In this document: piece by piece, positions 16,868 to 24,684 of the stretch | How the letters are laid out: each line of letters opens with the position of its first letter | Position numbering within the stretch: position 1 is the stretch's first letter | Assembly: GCF_003478505.1 (NCBI RefSeq) | Contig: NZ_QUFI01000003.1 | Span: 1-64,000 of the forward strand | Source: Clostridium sp. AF27-2AA | GTDB taxonomy: Bacteria > Bacillota > Clostridia > Lachnospirales > Lachnospiraceae | Length of the DNA stretch: 64,000 bases | Direction of reading: 5' to 3' | Translations under genes and position numbers: made by a program | The notes under the pieces: model-generated | What the model saw: only the letters and a program-made list of their open reading frames with translations | What the model was told of the DNA's origin: nothing | The model's database searches: none

Positions 16868-16901
16868 GTCTTTCGGGAATGTGGTTTGTGTGATATGATA
16901 G

Positions 16902-17027
16902 AAGCCCATTCGTGACCTTGACTTGCTTACGATTGAGATAGTGAACGATATGTACGCAGAAAGCGGAAATGATGAGTATAAGGGATATTCGCAGATGGCC
17001 ACGCAGAAGGATTTCGATAGGTTTTAA
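16902..17027 (+). pseudogene. Possible 3' remnant of a lost gene
   Basis: An open frame without a start codon reads KPIRDLDLLTIEIVNDMYA then ESGNDEYKGYSQMATQKDFDRF and stops at 17025-17027. The composition looks coding and ends with a plausible protein tail, but there is no ribosome site and I do not recognise the family. A stop at 16899 closes it upstream. Confidence 0.25.
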
Positions 17028-17045
17028 TAACAAACACTTGCTTGA

Positions 17046-17121
17046 TAGAGATTTGCGGTACATTGCTATTGACATGAGCTGAGTTAGGCTTTACAATTCC
17101 TATATAGAGATTTGCGGTACA
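17046..17121 (+). repeat. 17-bp direct repeat pair flanking a promoter
   Basis: TAGAGATTTGCGGTACA occurs perfectly at 17046-17062 and 17105-17121, 59 bp apart start to start. One copy ends 6 bp before the -35 and the other covers the expected transcription start of the ribbon-helix-helix gene, as expected of an autoregulatory operator pair. Confidence 0.7.
17069..17097 (+). promoter_or_regulatory. Promoter of the ribbon-helix-helix gene
   Basis: Consensus TTGACA (17069-17074), 17-bp spacer, TACAAT (17092-17097), lying exactly between the two 17-bp repeats. Confidence 0.8.
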
Positions 17122-17138
17122 AAAATGGAGGTGTTATT

Positions 17139-17864
17139 ATGGCTAGACCAGGTTACATGTCAATCTATGCTGATGAGCGGACTCAAGGAATATTTGATGA
17201 ATTTTGTAGAATCAAAGGAATAACGAAATCAACTGCACTAACAGAAATGCTAGATATTTATATGTTGAGCCAAGACGAAGAACTATATACGGAATTAAAA
17301 AAGAAGGCGCTTGGAATAGAATCGGCAAGACAGATGATTGCAGAAGCTTCTGATGTGAGGGAAGTTAATGATTATGTTTTCATGAAGTTGGCAACAGCCT
17401 ATGATACAGAAGGAAATACACTTGATGGCAAAGAAACGATTGGAGTTTATATTAAGAATTGTGATAATAACGGTTTGGGATATACTTGGTTTTCTACACA
17501 ATCGCTTCATTCTGGAATGCAGAAGAAAAAGGTTGAGTTTTATAATCGTATAATTAAAAAAGGTGAAATTGTAAAAATTCTTTTTGCAGTTAGTGGAGAT
17601 GAGAATGATATAAAATACTCTGCAAGGATTCTTGAAATTGTTTCATCAAGAGATAATATTAGATGTCCAGGTGATAAAAAAGCTGTCCCAGAGGAGTTTG
17701 GAGAAAACGAGACCGGAAAGATATGGATAAAAATAACTGATATTAGTGAAGAAACAAAGTTAAGTGCTAATATGATGGTTGTTGGAAGTACGGGTAGTAA
17801 TCTCAAGCAAGTTATAAGTAACTCACAGTTTCATTTTGGATATGTTAATATTCCAGAGGAGTGA
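17139..17864 (+). CDS. Protein with N-terminal ribbon-helix-helix-like region and an unassigned C-terminal domain
   Basis: The N-terminus (ARPGYMSIYADERTQGIFDEFCRIKGITKSTALTEMLDIYML) has the strand-helix-helix layout of Arc/MetJ-type DNA-binding proteins. Residues from about 85 to 241 form a beta-rich domain (NGLGYTWFSTQSLHSG...KGEIVKILFAVSGDENDIKYSARILEIVSS...GKIWIKITDI) that recalls PUA/EVE-like modules fused to restriction-type proteins, though I cannot assign it firmly. ATG 17139 follows TGGAGGTG. The gene is visibly AT-richer than its neighbours, suggesting transfer. It is followed at 4 bp by a stub of a second gene that runs into an MmeI-like remnant, so a partner has probably been lost. 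Confidence 0.6.
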   Translation: MARPGYMSIYADERTQGIFDEFCRIKGITKSTALTEMLDIYMLSQDEELYTELKKKALGIESARQMIAEASDVREVNDYVFMKLATAYDTEGNTLDGKETIGVYIKNCDNNGLGYTWFSTQSLHSGMQKKKVEFYNRIIKKGEIVKILFAVSGDENDIKYSARILEIVSSRDNIRCPGDKKAVPEEFGENETGKIWIKITDISEETKLSANMMVVGSTGSNLKQVISNSQFHFGYVNIPEE

Positions 17865-17868
17865 TTTA

Positions 17869-17925
17869 ATGAAAAGCGAACAAGAAAAAGATAATGCAAG
17901 CTCAAAAAATGGGGTGGCTCCGTAG
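17869..17925 (+). pseudogene. 18-residue stub of a truncated second gene
   Basis: An ATG placed 4 bp after the preceding stop, with AGAGGAG upstream, reads MKSEQEKDNASSKNGVAP and stops. It looks like the start of the operon partner of the ribbon-helix-helix gene, cut where the MmeI-like sequence joins in another frame near 17913. Confidence 0.4.
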
Positions 17926-18396
17926 TCTCTTCTCAAAACCGCAGATATATTCCAATTAGTTTTCTCACGCCCGACGTAATTGCCAGCAATAAACTATATC
18001 TTATTCCAAACGCAACATTATATTTATTTGGTGTTTTAATGTCTAATGTTTATATGTCGTGGATGCGTGTGGTTTGTGGACGGTTAAAAAGTGACTATAG
18101 CTATTCTCCAGCTGTTTATAACAATTTCCCATGGCCAACGCCGACCGAACAGCAGAAGAAGAAAATTGAACAGACGGCTCACGGAATTTTAGATGCACGT
18201 TCTCTTTACCCTGACAGCAGCCTTGCGGATCTCTATGATGAACTGACAATGCTGCCAGAACTCCGCAAAGCGCATTAGCAGAATGATAAAGCAGTTATGC
18301 AGGCGTATGGTTTTGATATTCGGAGTACGACAGAGAGCAGCTGTGTTGCAGAGCTGATGAAAATGTATCAGGCATTAATGAAAAAGAAGGCATAAG
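17913..18396 (+). pseudogene. C-terminal remnant of an MmeI/YeeA-like N6-adenine DNA methyltransferase (type IIG-like)
   Basis: Reads RRYIPISFLTPDVIASNKLYLIPNATLYLFGVLMSNVYMSWMRVVCGRLKSDYSYSPAVYNNFPWP...SLYPDSSLADLYDELTMLPELRKAH, the target-recognition and C-terminal part of MmeI-like modification enzymes. The SAM-binding and catalytic domains are missing. An in-frame TAG at 18276-18278 replaces an expected Gln after LRKAH, the frame then continues QNDKAVMQAYGFDI, and an extra A in the A-run at 18360-18364 shifts the frame before KMYQALMKKKA and the TAA at 18394. It is therefore truncated, interrupted and frameshifted, and cannot be active. Confidence 0.8.
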
Positions 18397-18400
18397 AAAA

Positions 18401-18766
18401 ATGACCAGGAAAGAAGTATTTGAGTACTGCCGTAAGCAGTATAAAACAGAGCCGGATTATCCGTGGCACGACTGGAATGCGGTGCTGCGTCATTCAGATA
18501 GTGGCAAATGGTATGGCCTTGTTATGGAAATTGACCGGAGTAAAATAGGTCTGCCAGGTGAGGGCGAAGTAGATATCCTGAACGTAAAGTGCGATCCAGT
18601 TTTTGCAAGCTATCTTCGCCAGCAACCAGGATTTTTCCCGGCCTATCATATGAACAAAACACAGTGGCTTTCGGCTTTGCTGGAAGAATCATTGAATGAT
18701 GAGACGGTGAAGAGCCTTATAGACTGGAGCTTTCAAGCAACGGCGGTAAAGAAAAAAAGAGTATAA
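18401..18766 (+). CDS. MmcQ/YjbR family protein
   Basis: Small protein of the YjbR/CyaY-like fold family, described as DNA-binding-like but with no settled function. MTRKEVFEYCRKQYKTEPDYPWHDWNAVLRHSDSGKWYGLVMEI, VDILNVKCDP and GFFPAYHMNKTQWLSALLEESLNDETVKSLIDWSFQAT are typical. 121 residues, full length. It begins 4 bp after the end of the MmeI-like remnant with only a weak ribosome site (GAAGGC), so it may once have been translationally coupled to that gene. Confidence 0.85.
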   Translation: MTRKEVFEYCRKQYKTEPDYPWHDWNAVLRHSDSGKWYGLVMEIDRSKIGLPGEGEVDILNVKCDPVFASYLRQQPGFFPAYHMNKTQWLSALLEESLNDETVKSLIDWSFQATAVKKKRV

Positions 18767-18793
18767 CCGATCAGAAGGGACTCGTTATAATAA

Positions 18794-19429
18794 GAAACTG
18801 AAAACAGCAAGAAAGGCATAGAAAATCTTTGGAGCGTGCTCTTCACGACCGGATATTTGACGCAAGTCGGAAGAATGGGAGATGAATCTTACGGTCTGGT
18901 TATTCCGAATCGGGAGGTCCGTGAAGTTTTCCGGCTTCAAATAAACGAATGGTTTAAAAGGTCAATCTTCAGCAATGCAGAGCGGCTGACAACCTTCTGG
19001 AAAGCGCTTGAGGAAGGAAATGTCGAAAACATCGAACAGTATTTAAACCGAATCCTCAGTAATTCCATCAGTGTTTTTGATACAAAAAGGATAAATGGAG
19101 AAAAGGAAAACTCTTACCATAATCTCCTCGTTGGTATTCTCACTGGAAATGCAGAGTGGCTTGTGAAATCAAATATTGAGGCGGGAGAGGGCTTTGCGGA
19201 TATCATTGTGGAAACGGATGATCCGGATGCTGGAATCGTTATCGAACTAAAGTATGTGAAAAGCTTTAACGAAATGGAGCAGGCGTGTCAGAAGGCACTT
19301 ACCCAGATTCATGAGCGGCATTATCAGGAATATCTTTTAAATGATAACCGAAAAGATATTCGTTTATATGGCATCGCCTTCTGTAAAAAGCGCTGCAAGG
19401 CAATGACGGAAGTGTTGCCTGTCAAATAA
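18794..19429 (+). pseudogene. 5'-truncated AAA-ATPase-like / PD-(D/E)XK nuclease-superfamily protein
   Basis: Homology starts at about 18806 (GIENLWSVLFTTGYLTQVG), upstream of any good start, and includes YGLVIPNREVREVF, then the PD-(D/E)XK core GEGFADIIVETDDPDAGIVIELKYVK (catalytic D...ELK) and KDIRLYGIAFCKKRC. Full-length members have about 500-550 residues with an N-terminal AAA-ATPase-like domain, which is absent here; an in-frame stop at 18791 closes the frame. A GTG at 18836 could start a 197-residue fragment. Probably a decayed gene. Confidence 0.75.
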
Positions 19430-19461
19430 CTAGAATCACAAATATACGACGAACAATTTCA

Positions 19462-19494
19462 TGGGAGCCATGCAATATGCGTGGCTCCATTTTT
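19462..19494 (+). terminator. Terminator after the PD-(D/E)XK remnant
   Basis: GGAGCCA (19464-19470) pairs with TGGCTCC (19482-19488), extended by flanking A-T pairs, followed by ATTTTTAG. Confidence 0.65.
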
Positions 19495-19512
19495 AGTATG
19501 CGCGCCATGGGC

Positions 19513-19734
19513 TCACATTTTGAGTATCTCAGCCATATCATCTTTTAAAACACAGGTGCCGCCATTTCTCATACAGCCATCGCAAGCTCTGCAAAACCCT
19601 ATATTTTGCTCCATGATGCGGACGAGTTTCACCTGATGTCCCTTTTCTTCTGCTCCTTTTTTGAACTGCTCACACAAGAGTTGTGAATTCCCCTTTTTTC
19701 TTGGCGAGCTTGAAATAATCAATACATTTTTCAT
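19513..19734 (-). pseudogene. 3'-truncated NADPH-dependent FMN reductase (flavodoxin-like) gene
   Basis: Reads KNVLIISSSPRKKGNSQLLCEQFKKGAEEKGHQVKLVRI...GFCRACDGCMRNGGTCVLKDDMAEILK, the N-terminal third of an NAD(P)H-dependent FMN reductase with the phosphate-binding SSPRKKGNS loop and CxxCxxC-like cysteines. It stops after 73 residues where about 180 are expected, and no continuation is found in other frames downstream. AAAGGA lies before the ATG and the promoter module matches that of the VOC gene, so it is probably still transcribed. Confidence 0.78.
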
Positions 19735-19737
19735 TGT

Positions 19738-19790
19738 TTTCCTTTCTCAACTTCCAATCTGTTTCTCTCCAAATTATATTACAAAAACAG
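19738..19790 (-). promoter_or_regulatory. Promoter-leader module, copy B
   Basis: On the minus strand it reads TGTTTTTGTAATATAATT, then TTGGAGAGAAACAGATTGG and AAGTTGAGAAAGGA, nearly the same as copy A at 11321-11375. The TATAAT -10 and the leader are the conserved part. Confidence 0.55.
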
Positions 19791-19827
19791 CGGTGCATCT
19801 AAGCCCGCTGTTCTTGTATAGTTTCCG

Positions 19828-20265
19828 TTATTTTACTTCTACCAGCTCAATCTTGAAATTCAGTTCCTTTCCTGCCATTTCATGGTTGGCATCGAAGGTG
19901 ATGGTGCTTTCAGTCTTAGCTGTAACCGTTACCGGGAAATGCTGGCCATTCTGATTCTGCAGGTAAATGTGCTGGCCCACCTGCAGCTCCTCAGAACCCG
20001 GAAGATCCGCAATTTCCACATCGAAGATAGCATCCGGGTTTGCCTGACCGTAAGCTTCCTCCGGCATCAGGTGGATTTCTTTTACCTCACCGACTTCCAT
20101 GTCTGCCACGGCAGCATCAAAACCCTGGATCATCTGACCTGCGCCGCAGACAAACTCCAGCGGCTCGCCGCGGTCGTAAGAAGAGTCGAACTGGGTTCCG
20201 TCGTTAAAAGTTCCTTTGTAATGAGTGCGGCAGGTTTTGCCGACATTGCGTCCTGTAATAGCCAT
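19828..20265 (-). CDS. FKBP-type peptidyl-prolyl cis-trans isomerase, SlyD-like
   Basis: Folding helper that isomerises X-Pro bonds. The FKBP core is visible (GKTCRTHYKGTFNDGTQFDSSYDRGEPLEFVCGAGQMIQGFDAAVADMEVGEVKEIHLMPEEAYG), with a SlyD-type IF insertion in the middle (residues about 75-125) and return to the FKBP fold (HEMAGKELNFKIELVEV). No His-rich metal-binding tail of the E. coli SlyD kind. 145 residues, full length; GAGAGGA lies upstream of the ATG. Confidence 0.92.
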   Translation of the reverse strand: MAITGRNVGKTCRTHYKGTFNDGTQFDSSYDRGEPLEFVCGAGQMIQGFDAAVADMEVGEVKEIHLMPEEAYGQANPDAIFDVEIADLPGSEELQVGQHIYLQNQNGQHFPVTVTAKTESTITFDANHEMAGKELNFKIELVEVK

Positions 20266-20371
20266 AATTGTGATATCCTCTCTTGTTTTTTGTGCAGCTT
20301 CCGTATCAGTATACTAAACTTTAGGAAAAAGGAAAAGGACTTTCTGGTAAAGCGGTGAGATGAGGTTTCCC

Positions 20372-20400
20372 TTGTGCAGAATGAAAGGTGGGAGTATAAT
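20372..20400 (+). promoter_or_regulatory. Promoter of the sensor-kinase locus
   Basis: TTGTGC (20372-20377), a 17-bp spacer and TATAAT (20395-20400). It gives a leader of about 215 nt that carries the palindrome at 20432 and the GCAA repeat. Confidence 0.55.
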
Positions 20401-20431
20401 AATATCATTATTTTTGCATAATTTAATAGGG

Positions 20432-20441
20432 TTGTCGACAA
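20432..20441. promoter_or_regulatory. Perfect 10-bp palindrome TTGTCGACAA in the kinase leader
   Basis: It lies about 25 bp after the predicted transcription start. The same core forms the centre of the 30-bp palindrome at 42564-42593 before the electron-transfer operon, so a common repressor is possible. Confidence 0.35.
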
Positions 20442-20490
20442 ACTATTTGAAAAAATATTGCGAAAAATAGCGGGAGGTTATTGATAATTA

Positions 20491-20595
<105 letters not shown>

Positions 20596-20620
20596 CTGCA
20601 GCCTGGAGGATGGGAGAAAG

Positions 20621-23488
20621 ATGAAGAAGTGCAAATTAGTACAGAATATAAGGAATTTCAAATGTTGTTACTTTATATTTTGCATAATGATATGTTTGAT
20701 CCTTTTTCCTGTTTCCACATCTGCCAAAGAAAATTCTGATCATATTATCCGGGTAGGATCTTTTGAGGAAACTTATAATGTAGTCAATGAAAAGGGCGAA
20801 AGAAGCGGCTATGGTTATGAGTATCTTCAAGATATTGCAGGTTATGCAGGATGGACATATAAATACATAACAAGTGATTGGAAAAACTGCTTTACACAGT
20901 TGGAAAATGGAGAGATTGATATTCTTGGTGGCATTTCCTATACAGACGAACGTGCTGAAAATATGCTTTTTTCCGATATGCCTATGGGGGAAGAGAAATA
21001 TTACATCTATACGGATGCATCAAATATGGATCTTACAGCAGGAAATCTGGATTCTTTTGAGGGAAAAAATATTGGTGTGTTGAAAGATCATATCCCGGAG
21101 GATATGCTTAACGAATGGGAGTTAAAGTATGGTCTGCATACGCAGCATGTCAATGCTTCTAATACCGCAGAAGTTATGGACAAACTGTCGAAACATGAAA
21201 TTGACTGCTTCGTTTCAGTAGAAGAATCCCGTTGGGAAGAATCTGATATTTCGCCTGTTACAAGTATTGGAGAGACAGAAATCTATTTTGCCATAAATCC
21301 CAAACGTCCGGATATCAAAAAAGCACTGGATAGTGCTATGCGCAGAATCAAGGATGACAATCCATTTTACACTGATGATCTCTACAGGCGTTATCTTTCT
21401 GCACAGAGCAGCTCGTTTCTTTCAAAAGAAGAAAGGGAGTGGATCGGGCAGCATGGAGCAATCAGGATAGGGTATCTGAATCAGGATGGAGGTATCAGTA
21501 GTGTAGATCCATCAACAGGCAAATTGACAGGTGTTATCACAGATTATGTGGATCTTGCAGAAAATTGTCTGCAAGGTCAGACTCTGGAATTTGAATTAAA
21601 TGGATATGATACAAGAAGTGAACTGCTTCAGGCATTGCAGGATGGAAAAATAGACCTGATTTTTCATGCAAACCAGAATCCATACTTTGCAGAAACAAAT
21701 GGATTTGCTTTGTCGGATACGCTATTGACTCTCAATATGGCAGCAATTACGGCAAAGGATTCTTTTGATGAAAATAAAGAGAATCTAGTTGCCGTTGAAA
21801 AAGAATATTTTGCAATGAAAGCATATCTCTCATACAATTATCCTCAATGGAAGATCATGGAGTATGAAACATCAGATGCAGCAGAAGATGCAATGCAGAA
21901 GGGGGAGGTCGACTGTATTGTAAGAAATTCAAGCAGGGTTGCTGACTATTTGAAAAATAAGAAGCTTAGCAGTGTTTTCCTGACAAAAGAGGCAGATGTT
22001 TCATTTGCTGTTCAGCAGGGAGAACCGGTTCTGTTGTCTATTCTGAATAAAACACTGACATCTATGCCTACAACTCAATTTTCGGGTGCAGTAGTTTCGT
22101 ATAATGCTTCCGCACGAAAAGTTACAGCGAAGGATTTTATTCAGGATAATTTACAGACAGTTTCACTTATAGTTGGAATTTCTTTTTTCGTTGTTCTGTG
22201 TATAATTCTTGATTCTTTGAAAAAATCAAAACGTGCGGAAGAAAGATCCAAGAAATCTGCTGAGCAGGCATTGAAGCTGAATCAGGAGCTTGAAGAAAAA
22301 CAGCAGGAATTACAAAATGCACTTGTAGAAGCACAGAGTGCCAATAAGGCTAAGACTTCCTTTTTAAATAACATGTCTCATGACATCAGGACACCTATGA
22401 ATGTTATTCTGGGCTATGCACAGCTTATGGAGGAGGAACTGAAAGAGAAGGAGCTACCGGAAACGAAGGAGCATCTGGAAAAACTGCAGCAGTCCGGAAA
22501 GCTCCTTCTGTCCATCATAAATAATGTACTTGATATGGCCAGGATCGAGAGCGGAAAAATGGAGCTTGATGAGAGCTATGGCCGGATTGAAGATTTCCGT
22601 CAGTCTGTGTTTGCCGTTTTTGACGCTGAAGCAAAGAAAAAGAAGATTGCATTTCAGTACACGATGAAGGTTGAGCATGAGCATGTGCTAACGGATGTTA
22701 CCAAGGTAAAAGAGATATTTGTCAATATCCTGAGCAATGCCATGAAATATACTCCCTCCGGCGGTTCGGTTATGGTAAGCCTGGAGGAGCTGCCATGTGA
22801 TGAGCCTGGATACATGATTGTGAGAACCAGGATAAGCGATACGGGAATCGGTATGAGTCAGGATTATCTGACAAGGATTTTTGAAGCCTTTACCCGTGAA
22901 CAGAACACCACAAAGAGCAAAATCGCAGGAACCGGACTTGGAATGTCCATTGTAAAGAAATATGTGGATCTGCTTGGCGGAACGATACAGGTCGAGAGTG
23001 AGCTCGGAAAGGGCAGTACCTTTACCGTTACATTGAAACACAAAATAGCAGATGAAAGCTATTATGGGAAAGGGCAGATTGAAAATCCGGAAACAGGCAC
23101 GGAAATCCTGAAAGGCAGGAATATCCTGATAGCAGAGGACAATGATCTGAATGCGGAGATTGCAGCGGCCATCCTGGAGCGTGCCGGTCTGAAAACAGAG
23201 CGTGTGGAGAATGGTGTTCAGTGTGTAAACCTGATAACAAAAATGCCGGCGGGCACCTATGATATGATCCTCATGGATATCCAGATGCCTGAAATGGACG
23301 GCTATGAAGCAGCACGGGTAATCCGGCAGCTGCCGGATCGGGATAAGGCATGTATCCCGATCATTGCAATGACGGCAAATGCATTTGAGGAAGATAGGAA
23401 AGATGCCATGGCAGCCGGAATGAACGGTCATATGGCAAAGCCGATTCAGGTGGATCAGCTGCTGTCGATGTTGGCGGAAATGATTTAG
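20621..23488 (+). CDS. BvgS/EvgS-like hybrid sensor histidine kinase with two periplasmic-binding-protein domains
   Basis: Predicted membrane sensor. Signal/anchor segment (CCYFIFCIMICLILFPVSTSA), two tandem SBP_bac_3-type (Venus flytrap) ligand domains (about 40-260 and 270-500), a transmembrane helix near 513-533, a coiled-coil linker, HisKA with phospho-acceptor His587 (NNMSHDIRTPMNVILGYAQL), HATPase (NILSNAMKYTP, DTGIGMS, GTGLGMSIVKKY) and a C-terminal receiver domain (ILIAEDNDLNAE; phospho-Asp near 886 in MILMDIQMPEMDG; Lys in MAKPI). 955 residues. No separate response regulator or HPt domain is adjacent, so the output partner is elsewhere. SD GGAGG is at 20605-20609. Preceded by the GCAA repeat and small ORF. 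Confidence 0.9.
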   Translation: MKKCKLVQNIRNFKCCYFIFCIMICLILFPVSTSAKENSDHIIRVGSFEETYNVVNEKGERSGYGYEYLQDIAGYAGWTYKYITSDWKNCFTQLENGEIDILGGISYTDERAENMLFSDMPMGEEKYYIYTDASNMDLTAGNLDSFEGKNIGVLKDHIPEDMLNEWELKYGLHTQHVNASNTAEVMDKLSKHEIDCFVSVEESRWEESDISPVTSIGETEIYFAINPKRPDIKKALDSAMRRIKDDNPFYTDDLYRRYLSAQSSSFLSKEEREWIGQHGAIRIGYLNQDGGISSVDPSTGKLTGVITDYVDLAENCLQGQTLEFELNGYDTRSELLQALQDGKIDLIFHANQNPYFAETNGFALSDTLLTLNMAAITAKDSFDENKENLVAVEKEYFAMKAYLSYNYPQWKIMEYETSDAAEDAMQKGEVDCIVRNSSRVADYLKNKKLSSVFLTKEADVSFAVQQGEPVLLSILNKTLTSMPTTQFSGAVVSYNASARKVTAKDFIQDNLQTVSLIVGISFFVVLCIILDSLKKSKRAEERSKKSAEQALKLNQELEEKQQELQNALVEAQSANKAKTSFLNNMSHDIRTPMNVILGYAQLMEEELKEKELPETKEHLEKLQQSGKLLLSIINNVLDMARIESGKMELDESYGRIEDFRQSVFAVFDAEAKKKKIAFQYTMKVEHEHVLTDVTKVKEIFVNILSNAMKYTPSGGSVMVSLEELPCDEPGYMIVRTRISDTGIGMSQDYLTRIFEAFTREQNTTKSKIAGTGLGMSIVKKYVDLLGGTIQVESELGKGSTFTVTLKHKIADESYYGKGQIENPETGTEILKGRNILIAEDNDLNAEIAAAILERAGLKTERVENGVQCVNLITKMPAGTYDMILMDIQMPEMDGYEAARVIRQLPDRDKACIPIIAMTANAFEEDRKDAMAAGMNGHMAKPIQVDQLLSMLAEMI

Positions 23489-23538
23489 GTGGATCATTCC
23501 TTTTCTGTTTTTGCTGCTGCTTCCGTATCAAAAGAACG

Positions 23539-24393
23539 TTATCGCTTGGGCTGATAGCGCATGTCAGAGACATTGTAGATGGTGATGAAGGCCAGCGGGT
23601 CTTCCCGGCTGATGTAGTTCATCAGCTTCTGGTATTCGCTTTTGTCAACAATGGTGATGATTTCATTGTGTTTTTCCATATTATACGCGCCGATGGCCTC
23701 ATAGATCGTGGCGCCGCTGTGCAGATCTTCCACAATAAAGCGGCGAAGCGCCTCTTCCTTTTTTGTGATGATGCAGACGCGTCGTTTTACATTATGGCTG
23801 AAGATGAAGTAATCCAGGATGATACCGTTAAAGTACGTGCCGAGAATGCTTAAAACGACCGTTTTTTTGTCGTAGACCAGGGCAGCGGAAAGAGCAACGC
23901 ACATGCCGGAAAGTGACATGGCCCGGCCCAGATCCATGTGCAGGTATTTGTTCATGATCTTGGCAACGATATCCAGGCCGCCGGAAGAGGCATTGCGGTT
24001 AAACAGGATGCTTAAGCCGATGCTGACCACCAGAATATAGCAGAGCACATCCAGCTCCTGGCTGTCGGTCAGGGATCCGATATCCGGAAAGGTCTTTTCA
24101 AACAGGCCGAGAAACAGCGGCAGCATGACGCTGGTATATACGGTCTTTGCTCCGAATTCTCTGCCGCAGGTAAAAAATCCGATGATGAGGAGCACTACAT
24201 TCAGGATCATGGTGATAGCGGAAAGCGGAAGAGGGATAAAGTTGGAAAGCACAATGCCGAGACCGGAAATGCTGCTGACAGAGGCATGGCTTGGCAGCAG
24301 GAAAAAATAGACGGCAGCGGCAATGATGGCAACTGCGGCGGTGAGGATGACGGTCTCTCGGATCAGGGAAGACCAGGAATGTTGTCTGTTCAT
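23539..24393 (-). CDS. YitT family membrane protein (DUF161 + DUF2179)
   Basis: Integral membrane protein of unknown function common in Firmicutes. Five to six hydrophobic helices in the first 200 residues (TVILTAAVAIIAAAVYFFLLP, SISGLGIVLSNFIPLPLSAITMILNVVLLIIGF, NRNASSGGLDIVAKIMNKYLHMDLGRAMSLSG) followed by a cytoplasmic DUF2179 domain (KRRVCIITKKEEALRRFIVEDLHSGATIYEAIGAY...IITIVDKSEYQKLMNYISREDPLAFITIYNVSDM). 284 residues, full length; CCGGAGGTT precedes the ATG. Convergent with the kinase gene. Confidence 0.88.
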   Translation of the reverse strand: MNRQHSWSSLIRETVILTAAVAIIAAAVYFFLLPSHASVSSISGLGIVLSNFIPLPLSAITMILNVVLLIIGFFTCGREFGAKTVYTSVMLPLFLGLFEKTFPDIGSLTDSQELDVLCYILVVSIGLSILFNRNASSGGLDIVAKIMNKYLHMDLGRAMSLSGMCVALSAALVYDKKTVVLSILGTYFNGIILDYFIFSHNVKRRVCIITKKEEALRRFIVEDLHSGATIYEAIGAYNMEKHNEIITIVDKSEYQKLMNYISREDPLAFITIYNVSDMRYQPKR

Positions 24394-24613
24394 AAGGAAC
24401 CTCCGGAACGTTTCGAAATTTTCCTGCTCATTTTATCACAGGATGGGGCTGCTATCAATAGTCGGAATATCTTAATTAGACAGTTTGTACAAAAAAATAT
24501 GACGAATTTTGTCAAGTTTATGCACACTTTTTGATTCGGGTATGATATTATAATGGACGTAAACCCCCCAATACATTATATAGTTTTTGCAACAAAACGA
24601 AATACCTTCTCCT

Positions 24614-24643
24614 GAAATGACCGGTTCCCCAACCGGTCATTTC
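24614..24643. other. Perfect 13-bp stem-loop before the Sfp-type gene
   Basis: GAAATGACCGGTT (24614-24626) and its exact complement (24631-24643) enclose CCCC. No T-run follows on either side. It lies in the 291-bp gap between the divergent yitT-like and Sfp-type genes and could be an mRNA leader structure or an operator. Nothing else in that gap is convincing apart from an isolated TATAAT at 24549. Confidence 0.5.
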
Positions 24644-24684
24644 GCATATATAGAAATATGGAACAGAAAGCGGCAGGGAATAAC

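Noticed and set aside
22688..23497. 269-codon minus-strand ORF inside the kinase gene
   Set aside because: Antisense shadow; frame reads His/Cys/Phe-rich nonsense and the plus-strand kinase and receiver motifs are intact.
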